The notes: generated by a model from the letters alone, not told the origin. Positions 18,146-26,730 are shown, numbered from the stretch's first letter. The stretch is DNA of 47,048 nucleotides from JAUVZF01 sp964539385 (GCA_964539385.1 CAZIJC010000017.1:1-47048), one strand, 5' to 3'. Numbers and translations are program-made.

Positions 18146-18895
18146 TTAGGCCATGGCGACCCGCATTAGGTCCTTGCCCCGGTCGCCTTTTGCCTGGATG
18201 ATCTTAACGTTGGCCTCGTAGAGCCTCGTCACCTTGATCAGGGCCACGAGTTCGTGGACCGGCGAGACGTTCGACGCTTCCTGGAACCCCTGCTGGACGG
18301 TGGTGTTCGTGGCAGGGGCAGGTTTGGCGCGTTTGGAGGCTCTGAAGGCGCAGTCGCCGACCGGGGTCAGCGTCTTGAGGTCATCGAACTCAACGATCCG
18401 CAGTTTCCCGATGTTCACCTCGCCGGCGGAGATGCGACCGTCTCGGGCAATCTCGACTGCCATAGGCGAGACGTTCGGTGGAATAGCGATCGGGCCACCT
18501 TCGCCTGCGACCGTCCGCCCCTGCGCGTCCACGAGTTGCCGCTGGCCGTTGAGCCGAAAGACGCCGTTCCGGGTGTATCGCTCGCCCTTGTCGGTTTCCA
18601 CAACGAAGAACCCCTTGCCGTGGAGAGACACGTCGAGCGGCCGACGGGTATCGATCACATGCCCCTGGGAGAAGTCCACAAAGGCGCTCCCGTGGATTCT
18701 CACGGCCCCGCCGTTGGCAGCCCCTGCCGCGGGGGCGGCCGACCCGGAGGCCGGGGCAGCCCCCGTCGGCTCTCCCTGCGTAAACACGCCGATCCGCCGC
18801 TTGAACCCCACCGTGTTGGCGTTGGCCAGGTTATGCGCGATGGTGTGATACTCGCGGGTCAGCGCCGAGAGGCTGGAGACGGTGTTGTTGCTCAT
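18146..18895 (-). CDS. flgF: Proximal rod protein FlgF
   Basis: 249 aa. Rod/hook family N-terminus SALTREYHTIAHNLANANTV then GFKRRIGVF, the FlgF-type GHVIDTRRPLDVSLHGKGFF followed by VVETDKGERYTRNGVFRLNG, and C-terminus EASNVSPVHELVALIKVTRL then YEANVKIIQAKGDRGKDLMR. A Pro/Ala/Gly-rich stretch (about residues 43-62) near the D0-to-D1 junction is unusual. The start at 18895 (MSNNTV) is preferred over a TTG at 18910 because AGGAAA precedes it. It follows the PilZ gene by 11 bp and precedes flgG by 17 bp. Confidence 0.93.
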   Translation of the reverse strand: MSNNTVSSLSALTREYHTIAHNLANANTVGFKRRIGVFTQGEPTGAAPASGSAAPAAGAANGGAVRIHGSAFVDFSQGHVIDTRRPLDVSLHGKGFFVVETDKGERYTRNGVFRLNGQRQLVDAQGRTVAGEGGPIAIPPNVSPMAVEIARDGRISAGEVNIGKLRIVEFDDLKTLTPVGDCAFRASKRAKPAPATNTTVQQGFQEASNVSPVHELVALIKVTRLYEANVKIIQAKGDRGKDLMRVAMA

Positions 18896-18906
18896 CGTGT
18901 TTCCTG

Positions 18907-20004
18907 TCAAGCAGTTCCGACGGACACGACGGTGTGCTCGGCCCTGCCGGTCCCGTTGCGGCGAGCGGCCGCGTTGGTTTCCTTGACGAGTTCGGCGATC
19001 TCGCCTTCGGTCATTCCGACCATCTCAACGGCGATCTCCGCCACGCCGTCGTCGCCTGGCGAGCAGCGGCGGACCAAGCCGAGACCCTGGAAACTGCGGC
19101 CGGCGCCCACCTCCAACACCACCAGAACGCGGTCGCCGGTTGCCAACTGAATCGGCGCCTCGATGCGCAAGCCGGGCCCCGCGATTTCGGTCAACGCGCC
19201 CGTGATGAACTCCGGCAGTTCGCCGGTTCGCTCCTCATTGCGGAAGGGGAACCGGGCCACGCGCGCTGTCCTTCGGGTCGCCACCCGGGCAAATCGGCGC
19301 AGGTTCGTCGTATGCGGCTCGTCGATCAGCCGCGCGACCGCCAGCCCCTCGAGCGGCTCGGTGATCGACACGTTGAACTCCCACCGCACTTGGCCGCGCA
19401 CCTGGTGCAGCGCACAGGCCTCGCCGACACGGAGCGAAACGGGTTCGGCGAATTGGACGGTGATGTCCCGGCCGTCAACGCCGATTACAGTCGCCTCGAT
19501 CTCGGGCGGTGCCCCGCGGCGGACCAGCGTGACGTGGCCGCCCCGATTCAAGTCGACCCCCTCGGCGCTGAAGCCGAAGCCGAGTTTGATGCGAAGCGAA
19601 TCGATGATATCCGACACCTGCTGCCGCACCTCCTCGGTCATCGCCATTATGTCCCTGGTCTGCATGAGGCGGGCGACGCACTCATTGAAGGCCACCTCGA
19701 TGGTGTAAAACCTGCCGAGGCGTCTGGCTCCGGCCATCCGGGCGATGCGCGTCAGCACGGCCCGCTCGTTCACGCCCAGTTCGAAGTGCTCGGCCGCCCG
19801 AAAGAAGACCTTGAAGATCTCGCGGCGGGCATCGTATCGGCGCCAGGCCAGAATCAGAACCGTGCCAACCACTACCGCTGCCAGCACCGGCACCCACACG
19901 GTCCAGCCGCCCAGGTAGAATGGGTGAGAACTCCGGAGGGCCGCCCACCGCTCGGCCGGTCTCAGTGCGGCCGCGATCATCCCATAGCCAATGGCTATGT
20001 CCAT
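18907..20004 (-). CDS. Membrane-anchored PilZ-like protein within the hook operon
   Basis: 365 aa. One transmembrane segment at about residues 33-54 (GGWTVWVPVLAAVVVGTVLI-LAW), then a cytosolic helical region (60-145), a YcgR-type N-domain-like beta region (about 150-232) and a C-terminal PilZ-like barrel (about 233-345). The c-di-GMP-binding arginine motif is plausible (LRRFARVATRR, R236/R240/R244), but the second motif (D/N-x-S-x-x-G) is changed to E-I-A-G-P-G (residues 273-278), so binding may be weak or lost. Located between flgE and flgF, 15 bp after flgE, so it is made with the hook. It is likely a motor- or export-associated c-di-GMP effector; the exact role is unknown. Confidence 0.8.
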   Translation of the reverse strand: MDIAIGYGMIAAALRPAERWAALRSSHPFYLGGWTVWVPVLAAVVVGTVLILAWRRYDARREIFKVFFRAAEHFELGVNERAVLTRIARMAGARRLGRFYTIEVAFNECVARLMQTRDIMAMTEEVRQQVSDIIDSLRIKLGFGFSAEGVDLNRGGHVTLVRRGAPPEIEATVIGVDGRDITVQFAEPVSLRVGEACALHQVRGQVRWEFNVSITEPLEGLAVARLIDEPHTTNLRRFARVATRRTARVARFPFRNEERTGELPEFITGALTEIAGPGLRIEAPIQLATGDRVLVVLEVGAGRSFQGLGLVRRCSPGDDGVAEIAVEMVGMTEGEIAELVKETNAAARRNGTGRAEHTVVSVGTA

Positions 20005-20018
20005 GGGTTCAATGTCCT

Positions 20019-21659
20019 CTAGCGGATCAGATTCGAGAGTTCCCTCAGCATGTCGTTGGTGACCTTGATGGTCCTCGCATTGGCCTGAAACCCGTTCTGT
20101 GCCTCGATCAGGTTGACGAACTCCTGGGCGACCTCGACGTTCGACCGTTCAAGCGACCCGCCCGTGACGGCGCCTGCACCGCCCGACAGCGCGCGGGTCG
20201 GAATGGCGTCGCCGGAGTTCGCCGACGACTGGTAGTAACTGTTGCCGACGCTTTCGAGACCGGCGGGATTCTGGAACGTGGCCACTTTGATGGTGGCAAT
20301 CGTACTGCGGATACCGTTGGTGAACATGCCCATGAGGTCGCCTTCACGACTGACCGAAAGGCTCGACAGGTATCCGGCTTCGTACCCGTCCTGGGTGGCC
20401 GCCTTCACCGTCGAGGCGCCGCCGAACTGGCTCAGCCCGTCGTACTGGCCGGTCGTGCCAAGTTCCACATTCACCGTCGCCGGGGAGTCGGCCGGCCCGC
20501 CGTAGCGAATCGTGAAGGTCTGGGCGTCCGTCGTTCCCCCGAAACTGCCGTCCTGGTTGAACGAGATGCCGTTGATGCGCCGGTCGTCAATCGCCGCCGT
20601 TCCCCCCGACACGCCCAGCACGATGGCATCCCACGTGTCGGGTGTCTCGGTCCGGACAAACGCGACGGAGAGAACATAAGCGTTGCCGTAGGTGTCGAAG
20701 ACCTCAATCGTGGCGTTTCTGCTCTCCTCGCCTCCGGCCTCGAGCATCTCGAAGTGGCCCGGCAGTTCAAAGGTCCCCGCGCCGGAAGGCGTGTACGCCA
20801 GGAGCACGTCGGTCTGACTATAACCTCCGCTCCCATCGTCCCGCAGGCGGATCTCGCCACCGTCCATGGTGGCCGTCGCGCCGGCGAAGGCGCCCGACAT
20901 CTCCGTGACGAGATCCCCCAAGGTCTCGCCGCCGGCCAACACCCAGTTGGTGCTGACCGGGGTGCCGTCGGCATCGGTTCCGGAGATCGCGATGGTGTCG
21001 CCGGCCGCCATGTCGCTGGTCTGATCCAGGGCCGCCAGCACCGTCGCGCCGCTGGCGATGGCGCCCGACACCGTGTACTTGATGCCACTGGTCAGCCGCG
21101 CCCTGGTGGGAACGTTAAGGTTGGCACTCAGGTTCCCGGAGTACGTCACTTCGGTGGTGGCCTTGGCCGGGAGGGCCACGTCGTACGGGATGCGGATATC
21201 GTCGGACCCAACGTCCTGGAACCCCTCGGCCACACCGGCGCTACCGATCCGCTGGACGCGATAGCCCGTACTGGGGTCCACAAGGTTGTAGTCCGCGTCG
21301 ATGGCGAAATGCCCGACCCGCGTGTAGACCTCCTGCTCGCCGTCGTGCACGACGAAGAACCCCTTGTCGTCCATGGCCATGTCGAGCGGCCCACCCGTGT
21401 TGACAAGGGTTCCCTGCGCCATGTTGCGGTCGATGCTGCCCACCGTCACGCCGGACCCGATCTGCTGGGGATTCGTCCCGCCCAGCGCCGAGGTCGGCTG
21501 GGTGGCTTCCCTGAGGGTCTGCGCCAACTGTTCCGCAAACCCGACGCGGCCCGCCTTGTACCCGTAGGTATTGAGGTTGGCCAGGTTGTTGCCGGACACA
21601 TCCAGCATCTTCTCGTGCGCCCGCAGGCCCGTTACACCACTCATCAGTGCATTACTCAT
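20019..21659 (-). CDS. flgE: Flagellar hook protein
   Basis: Main subunit of the hook. 546 aa. N-terminus MSNALMSGVTGLRAHEKMLD followed by VSGNNLANLNTYGYKAGRVG; GPLDMAMDDKGFFVVHDGEQ with EVYTRVGHFAIDADYNLV; central variable D2/D3 inserts (about 170-380); C-terminus GSLERSNVEVAQEFVNLIEA followed by QNGFQANARTIKVTNDMLRE. The order ANLNTYGYK and DPSTGYRVQ is hook-type rather than rod-type. GGAGAG lies before the start. Longer than enteric FlgE (402 aa) through the variable middle. Confidence 0.96.
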   Translation of the reverse strand: MSNALMSGVTGLRAHEKMLDVSGNNLANLNTYGYKAGRVGFAEQLAQTLREATQPTSALGGTNPQQIGSGVTVGSIDRNMAQGTLVNTGGPLDMAMDDKGFFVVHDGEQEVYTRVGHFAIDADYNLVDPSTGYRVQRIGSAGVAEGFQDVGSDDIRIPYDVALPAKATTEVTYSGNLSANLNVPTRARLTSGIKYTVSGAIASGATVLAALDQTSDMAAGDTIAISGTDADGTPVSTNWVLAGGETLGDLVTEMSGAFAGATATMDGGEIRLRDDGSGGYSQTDVLLAYTPSGAGTFELPGHFEMLEAGGEESRNATIEVFDTYGNAYVLSVAFVRTETPDTWDAIVLGVSGGTAAIDDRRINGISFNQDGSFGGTTDAQTFTIRYGGPADSPATVNVELGTTGQYDGLSQFGGASTVKAATQDGYEAGYLSSLSVSREGDLMGMFTNGIRSTIATIKVATFQNPAGLESVGNSYYQSSANSGDAIPTRALSGGAGAVTGGSLERSNVEVAQEFVNLIEAQNGFQANARTIKVTNDMLRELSNLIR

Positions 21660-21693
21660 GGTTTCTCTCCTCTACGGCCCCCGACAGGCCGCC

Positions 21694-22440
21694 TCAGTCC
21701 TGCACCCCAAGAACACTGCGCAGTGGAACCTTGTATTCCCCGATGTCAAGGTAGAGTCCGTCGGTCTGCAACTCGACCGCCGAGACAATGCCTTGCTCGG
21801 GCCAGCCGTCGCCGTCCGCGTCAAAGAAGACTCTCCTGTGGAGCAACGAACCGGCGCGTTTCAGGTCGGCTTCGCTCACCGTGCTGCTGGAGTCACCAAC
21901 CACGGTGACCTCGTCGAGCGGCACCGTGTTGCCGTCGAATGTGACGTACGCCCGTCCGTCGCGCACAGTTGCCTCCGTCACGCGGCCGACAAGGGCCGGC
22001 TCATCTGCGTTCGGCTGGTACGATACCGTCTTGCCGAGCATCTCAGTGGCCGCCTGACGGTCGGCAAACGTCGCTTCCGACAGGGGTGACTCGCCGATGA
22101 CCTGCAGGTCCGACAGCGTCAGCCGATGGCTGCCGACCTGCAACTCGGGGGTCTCGCCGTCCAGCAAGACCCGCGACACAGGACCGCTCAGCACCGCCTC
22201 TGTGGCTGCGTCGTAAAACGACACCTCCCTGCCGATCAGAGCCGCAGCTTGGTTCAGTTGCGTCGCCTCGAGTACCTCCTCAAATTGCTCCAGTTGCGAG
22301 ATTTGCGCCAGTTGCGAGGTCATCTCGGCATTGTCCATGGGCTCCAGTGGATCCTGGTTCTGGAGTTGCGTCACCAGCAACTTCATGTAATCCAGTTTCA
22401 GTTCGCTGCTGTACGTCTCAATGCCCGAGATGGCTGCCAT
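21694..22440 (-). CDS. flgD: Hook-capping protein FlgD with three Tudor-like repeats
   Basis: Scaffold cap for hook polymerisation. 248 aa. The conserved N-terminus LDYMKLLVTQLQNQDPLEPM followed by DNAEMTSQLAQISQLEQFEE is diagnostic. After it come three similar segments of about 50 aa: 66-115 (ALIGREVSFYD...GPVSRVLLDG...LQVGSHRLTLSDL), 131-181 (EMLGKTVSYQP...VGRVTEATVRDG...TFDGNTVPLDEV) and 197-246 (SLLHRRVFFDA...GIVSAVELQTDG...LDIGEYKVPLRSV). Canonical FlgD has one Tudor-like and one FnIII-like domain; three tandem Tudor-like units is unusual. Its SD (AGGAG) overlaps the fliK stop codon, so translation is coupled. Confidence 0.93.
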   Translation of the reverse strand: MAAISGIETYSSELKLDYMKLLVTQLQNQDPLEPMDNAEMTSQLAQISQLEQFEEVLEATQLNQAAALIGREVSFYDAATEAVLSGPVSRVLLDGETPELQVGSHRLTLSDLQVIGESPLSEATFADRQAATEMLGKTVSYQPNADEPALVGRVTEATVRDGRAYVTFDGNTVPLDEVTVVGDSSSTVSEADLKRAGSLLHRRVFFDADGDGWPEQGIVSAVELQTDGLYLDIGEYKVPLRSVLGVQD

Positions 22441-22449
22441 GACCGTCTC

Positions 22450-24490
22450 CTAGATCCGAACGTTGATGGCCCCGCCGCCGATGCCGGCGTCCGGGTCCGC
22501 CGTTGTCGATTCGGCCGTCGTCTGGCCGGCGTCGGCCGACGCATCGCCTGAAAGGCTGCCGGAGGGGTTGTCGCCGACCCATCCGTTCTGGCGGTCCTGC
22601 CCTTCGCGGAACGCCGGGTTCTGCGTCGTGTCACCGTCGTGGGAATCGTTCAGCATGACGTCGAGCCGCCGGACCTCGATGCCGCTCGCCTGGAGCCGCT
22701 GCACGAGGGGTGCGGCTTCGCGCTCCAGCCTGGAAAGCGTCTCAGGGTTATCGACCCGGACAACGCCACGGACGGCGCCGCCCTCGTTGCGGAACATAAT
22801 GCGGACCCGGCCGAGTTCCGGCGGATGCAGTTGGACGATGATCTGCCGTCCCATGGGCGTCCCCGACGCCCGGATCGACTCAGCCAGTTGGTCTGCCACC
22901 TCGGCCCCGGCGGGCACTTGCAGCGTCTGCGCCGGGCCGGTCCCGCCATGGGCGGCACCGCTCCGCAGCATCGCTGCGTCTGGGACATCGCCACCGGGTA
23001 TGACGACCGTGGCCGCCTGACCTGTCTTGCGGCCGACGACGATCTCGCCGCCGGTGCTTCGTTCAACGGAGAAAGCCCTGGGTGCCATTGGCGACTGGGC
23101 CTGCGACGCTTTCGGTTGGGGCATCCCGCGGGCCCCGGCCTTTCGGAACGCCGCTAACGCGCGCACCGGGGTCGGCGAAACCGGGGTCGGTTCCTGCCCG
23201 TTCCACAAACTCGCCATTTCAGAGGCCATTCGCCCCGTTTTCTCGGCCCCGACCCGGACCGTCTCAGCAGCAGGAGCGGCCCGTAGCACCGTCAGGGCAG
23301 CGTTGCCAGCCATCGCGGAGTGGAGACGCGGCGTCTTCGCCTGTGCCGGTTGCTGCGAGCCGTCTGTTCCGGCGAGGCGAGATTCGCCGGTGACGACCGC
23401 GGACGCGCGTTGGCTGGCTGTCGGCACCCCGCTCGCTTTCGTGTTGTCGGTCTGAGTCTCGCCGGCGGCTTGGCTGGCCGTCTTCGGACTCCTAACTGCC
23501 ACAGGGTCCGTCTGGACGACGTGAGCGGCCCGACCACCCCTCGCCTGGGGGTCCTCAGCCCGCTTGCCACCGGCCACAGGCTCCGCCATGCCCTTGCCAG
23601 CGGCCCTTGCCACAACAGTCATGTTTGTGGCCGGGCGGTCTGGTTTTTCGGCCAGGGGCCGAGTCTGAGGGGACTTCACCGCCGCGTCCGCAGTACTGAT
23701 CGTGCCTTGTGATGGTGCCGCTAGTGCTGCCTTCGCGGCTGGTCGGGCAGCATTCGCGGAGCGGATTGCCCGATTAACAGCAAGCGGCCCCTTCCCAGTA
23801 GCGGCAACAGGGGGCGCTGTCGGCCCATTGCGCGTCGTCGGGCGGCCCTTCTGAATTGCCGTGTTGACCGCAAGAAGCCCCTTCCCAGNNNNNNNNNNNN
23901 NNNNNNNNNNNNNNNNNNNNNNNNNNNNNNNNNNNNNNNNNNNNNNNNNNNNNNNNNNNNNNNNNNNNNNNNNNNNNNNNNNNNNNNNCAACCGCAACAG
24001 GGACCGCCGCCGGCCCATTGCGCGTCGGCGAGCGGCCCTTCTGCATTGCCGTGTTGACCGCAAGAAGCCCCTTCCCAGCAACCGCAACAGGGACCGCCGC
24101 CGGCCCATTGCGCGTCGGCGAGCGGCCCTTCTGAATTGCCGTGTTGAGCGCAAGCGGCCATGTCTTGGCAACCGTAACGGGGACCGCCGCTGACCCGTCG
24201 CGCGTCGTCGGGCGACACCTCTTGAGTTGCTTGGCGGGGAGCCGGGGCCGGGCTGCCGGGGCGGCCCGTGGGGTTTGACGCCCCGGCACGTTGCGTGGCG
24301 TATGCGTTTCCGCTTGGCGCGGTTTTTCTGCGTCGCCCGCGTGTGGAGGCGTTTTTTGCGGTGACTGCTTTGCAGGGATCTCACTCTCGGAAGCCTGCGG
24401 GTCGTGTCTCGCGCGCGGCGTGCGTGCTTGTGCGCATCTCCCTGTCCAGGGAAGAATCGCCGCCAGTTGCGTAACCGGATTCGCCCGCAT
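22450..24490 (-). CDS. fliK: Hook-length control protein FliK, containing an assembly gap
   Basis: Secreted molecular ruler that sets hook length and switches export specificity. The start at 24490 (MRANPVTQLAAIL) follows a strong GGAGGTGA. The C-terminal Flg_hook domain is clear (about 22600-22960): MGRQIIVQLHPPELGRVRIM followed by FRNEGGAVRGVVRVDNPETL and ASGIEVRRLDVML. The N-terminal two thirds are disordered, Ala/Pro/Arg-rich, and hold 30-aa tandem repeats. One hundred N at 23889-23988 shift the frame; removing them joins the repeat perfectly in phase and gives a single open frame of 646 codons, so I treat it as one gene. True length depends on the number of missing repeat units. First gene of the hook operon, read from a sigma-54 promoter 30 bp upstream. 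Confidence 0.9.
23760..24240 (-). repeat. 90-bp tandem repeat in the FliK ruler region
   Basis: Copies start at 23781, 23871, 24061 and 24151 (each beginning caagcggcc or caagaagcc on the plus strand), with neighbours 90 bp apart apart from the pair straddling the N run. Each encodes a 30-aa unit of the form AGKGLLAVNTAxQKGRSPTR followed by NGPAAVPVAV. Outer copies are more diverged. At least four units are visible and others may be hidden in the gap. Confidence 0.9.
23889..23988. other. Assembly gap (100 N)
   Basis: Exactly 100 N. Flanking bases cttcccag and caaccgcaacag would join to the repeat consensus if the N were deleted, so the gap is a placeholder inside a tandem repeat rather than a measured length. 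The missing sequence should be a multiple of 90 bp (possibly zero). Confidence 0.97.
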
Positions 24491-24501
24491 CGTCACCTCC
24501 C
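24484..24501 (-). promoter_or_regulatory. Ribosome binding site that fixes the fliK start
   Basis: GGGAGGTGACG-ATG on the minus strand. It selects the ATG at 24490 over upstream in-frame ATGs at 24505, 24514 and 24580; the last of these lies upstream of the predicted transcription start. Confidence 0.8.
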
Positions 24502-24517
24502 GCATTCTGGACATGGT

Positions 24518-24537
24518 TGTGCAAACAGCGTGCCACT
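24518..24537 (-). promoter_or_regulatory. Sigma-54 (-24/-12) promoter of the hook operon
   Basis: Minus-strand sequence AGTGGCACGCTGTTTGCACA matches the sigma-54 consensus TGGCAC-N5-TTGCA at every conserved base, with the required 10 bp between GG (24533-24534) and GC (24521-24522). Predicted start about 24509, giving a leader of roughly 20 nt before fliK. Confidence 0.9.
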
Positions 24538-25038
24538 TCCGCGGCGACACGAGAAGTTTTTGCCTAACACATTTACACACAATGGGTTATGCGTATTCTC
24601 GCCACTCGGCAGGAGGCCGAGGTGCGACCGTGAAGCACGACGTGACCGGAAGACTGTGCCGGAAACCGGAGAAATCTTCCGGACCGCCGGTCTCTCAGAG
24701 AGGCGTTACATGACCTGCCGCCTGCTCGCAACAAGTGGCACGCACGGACCGGCAAGAGAGTCCGATGATGCCCCCCTCAAGGTGCGCCTACGGTCTGACG
24801 GCATGCTTCAGGAATCAGGCAGCCGCCCTGACGGGCCGGGAACCGAGATTCGACCGTCCGATAATTCTCCTAAAGCCTGCATCTCTTGCTTGCCGAGAAA
24901 CAGGTAACCTTCGGCGAGACAGCGCCTCCCAGGAGTGCCGTTGTTCCGCGGCGGGCGGCAGCAGCGTTCGTCGCATGTTGTCGCAGAGGGCGCTGGAGAG
25001 TCGGTCGGGCGCGACCGAGGGGCCGTGAGGAGTTGGGA
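24538..25038. other. Divergent intergenic region between the hook operon and the sigma-54 activator
   Basis: About 500 bp with no credible gene. It includes a locally AT-rich stretch (about 24551-24600), the kind of place where enhancer sites or IHF-type bending could serve the fliK promoter, but I see no clear palindrome repeated elsewhere. No -24/-12 promoter for the plus-strand activator gene is visible. Confidence 0.5.
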
Positions 25039-26484
25039 ATGGGAGTGGGTTCACCCGCCGTGCTGCGATCCGTTGTTACGCTTGGCGAACTGGCGGAATC
25101 TCGTGTCTGTCCGTTTCAGGGCATCGCTCAGACGGTCATCTCGGCCGTCGGAAGCGGCCAAGCCCTCAAGGCCGCCCGGGAAGTCCGTCCGGAACTGGTG
25201 GTCATCCGCGAAACGGTGCCGCCAGCCGAAGGTCTGACCTTTCTCCAGGAACTCCGTTGCACGGTTCCGCACAGCCCCGTCGTCGTGGTTACGGACCGCC
25301 CGGACGTGGACGAGGCGATCCTGTTCATCCGCAACGGGGCGCTGGACTACGTTCGCGCCCCGCTGGACCCGGCTGCCCTTCAGCGCCTTGTTGCCTCTAC
25401 CAGGATCCACGGCGCCGGGAAAAGCCGCGACCGGTTCTTTGTGCCCGAGTGCCCCGCCGGCGTGCCCATGGTCGGCCGCAGCGAGGGCATCCGCCACGCC
25501 CTCAAGATGATCCAACTCGTAGCCGACAGCCGATGTAACCCTGCGATGATCGTCGGCGAAACGGGCACCGGCAAGGAACTCACGGCGCTGGCCATTCACG
25601 CAATTCGAGGGTCCCCGCCCGAGAAGTTTGTCGCCGTCAACTGTGCCGCCCTGACCGCCAACCTGCTCGAAAGCGAACTGTTTGGCCACGTCAAGGGCGC
25701 TTTCACCGGCGCCGACGGCGACAAGACCGGGCTGTTTGAGATGGCTGATAACGGTAGCATCTTCCTCGACGAGATCAGCGAAATGCCGCTGCGTCTCCAG
25801 GCCAAGCTCCTGCGGGTCCTCCAGGAGAAGATGTTCCGAAAGGTTGGAGGCACGAAGAACATCCCCTGCCGGGCGTTGATCATTGTCTCGAGCAACCGTG
25901 ATCTGGCCACCGAGGCCAAGGAGGGCCGCTTCAGAAGCGACGTGTACTACCGCTTGGCAGTGTTTCCCATCCGTCTGCCTCCGCTCCGCGCGCCCGAGCG
26001 TCGCGACGACATCCCGTTGCTGGCCGACTACTTCATCGAAAACTGCTCCCTGCCCTGCCGTGGCAAGGTGCGCGGCCTGAGCCCGGAATCTGGGCGGCGC
26101 CTGCTCGCCCACAACTGGCCCGGTAACGTCCGCGAACTCCGCAACACCATCGAGCGGGCGATGATCCTTGAACAGTCCGACCGGATCACTCCCGAGAGTC
26201 TGATGATGCACGACGAACCCGGTCTGCCGGGCGCCTACACGAACATCCCGCTCCCGGAAAACGACTTCTCGCTCAAGACCGCCGAGCGGCTGTTCATCAC
26301 CCGGGCGCTTCAAGAGACCGACTGGCAGCGGACGCGCGCCGCCGCCCTGCTGGGCATCACCCGCGCGACCCTCCACGCCAAATTGAAGCGGTACAGGATC
26401 AAGATTCCCGACGGCACCGACAGGCCGCCTGCCTTGAGAGATCATTCGATAACTTCCTCCCGCGTCCAGGTGGCCAGTGCCTAG
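25039..26484 (+). CDS. Sigma-54-dependent activator with degenerate receiver (FleQ/FlrA-like)
   Basis: Enhancer-binding protein that opens sigma-54 promoters. 481 aa: receiver-like domain (about 20-120), AAA+ domain (145-375), Fis-type HTH (about 425-460: RTRAAALLGITRATLHAKLK). Walker A GETGTGKE (173-180), sigma-54 contact loop GAFTGA (220-225), Walker B GSIFLDEI, arginine-finger FRSDVYYRL and NWPGNVRELRN are all intact. In the receiver, the phospho-acceptor position is Arg57 (PELVVIRETVP), the conserved Lys is Arg106 (DYVRAP) and the acidic pocket is missing, so it cannot be phospho-regulated, like FleQ. The start at 25039 has GAGGAG upstream. Sits between the two divergent flagellar operons, consistent with being their master regulator. 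Confidence 0.92.
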   Translation: MGVGSPAVLRSVVTLGELAESRVCPFQGIAQTVISAVGSGQALKAAREVRPELVVIRETVPPAEGLTFLQELRCTVPHSPVVVVTDRPDVDEAILFIRNGALDYVRAPLDPAALQRLVASTRIHGAGKSRDRFFVPECPAGVPMVGRSEGIRHALKMIQLVADSRCNPAMIVGETGTGKELTALAIHAIRGSPPEKFVAVNCAALTANLLESELFGHVKGAFTGADGDKTGLFEMADNGSIFLDEISEMPLRLQAKLLRVLQEKMFRKVGGTKNIPCRALIIVSSNRDLATEAKEGRFRSDVYYRLAVFPIRLPPLRAPERRDDIPLLADYFIENCSLPCRGKVRGLSPESGRRLLAHNWPGNVRELRNTIERAMILEQSDRITPESLMMHDEPGLPGAYTNIPLPENDFSLKTAERLFITRALQETDWQRTRAAALLGITRATLHAKLKRYRIKIPDGTDRPPALRDHSITSSRVQVASA

Positions 26485-26713
26485 TGACCGGCGTGCCAAC
26501 CACACGCCGATCACGCCAACGCGCGTGTCTTTCCGGCCGCGTTCCATCCTCGACGAAACGCCGTGACCCGCCTCGGCGGCGCGTTTGAAAACCTTACAGA
26601 CGCGCGAAATCCTGGCGCGCCCCGCCCAAGCCGTGCCGGGGCCTCGCCGTCCGGGACCGCCATCTCTGGCGCGGAATCAGCGTTTTCGGTCCGAACCGTT
26701 TCGGCGAACCCAA
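26485..26713. other. Leader region upstream of the second sigma-54 promoter
   Basis: GC-rich and without a gene. Imperfect dyad cggtccgaaccg at about 26687-26699, close to the promoter, is a possible activator site but is short and I could not find a match elsewhere. Confidence 0.35.
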
Positions 26714-26730
26714 TTGGCACGGTTATTGCT
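26714..26730 (+). promoter_or_regulatory. Sigma-54 (-24/-12) promoter of the motor operon
   Basis: TTGGCACGGTTATTGCT, a full match to TTGGCACG-N4-TTGCW with GG at 26716-26717 and GC at 26728-26729, 10 bp apart. Predicted start about 26741, 75 nt before the ATG at 26816. It lies within the upstream in-frame extension of that gene, which is why I reject starts before 26741. Confidence 0.93.

Noticed and set aside
23760..24240. CRISPR-like tandem array
   Set aside because: Units are contiguous 90-bp coding repeats with no spacers and keep the FliK frame.
24733..24755. Possible sigma-54 promoter for the FleQ-like gene (TGGCACGCACGGACC...)
   Set aside because: No GC at the -12 position with correct spacing.
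24735..25028. Small plus-strand gene in the divergent intergenic region
   Set aside because: No SD, no recognisable motif and Arg/Ser/Pro-rich shadow composition.
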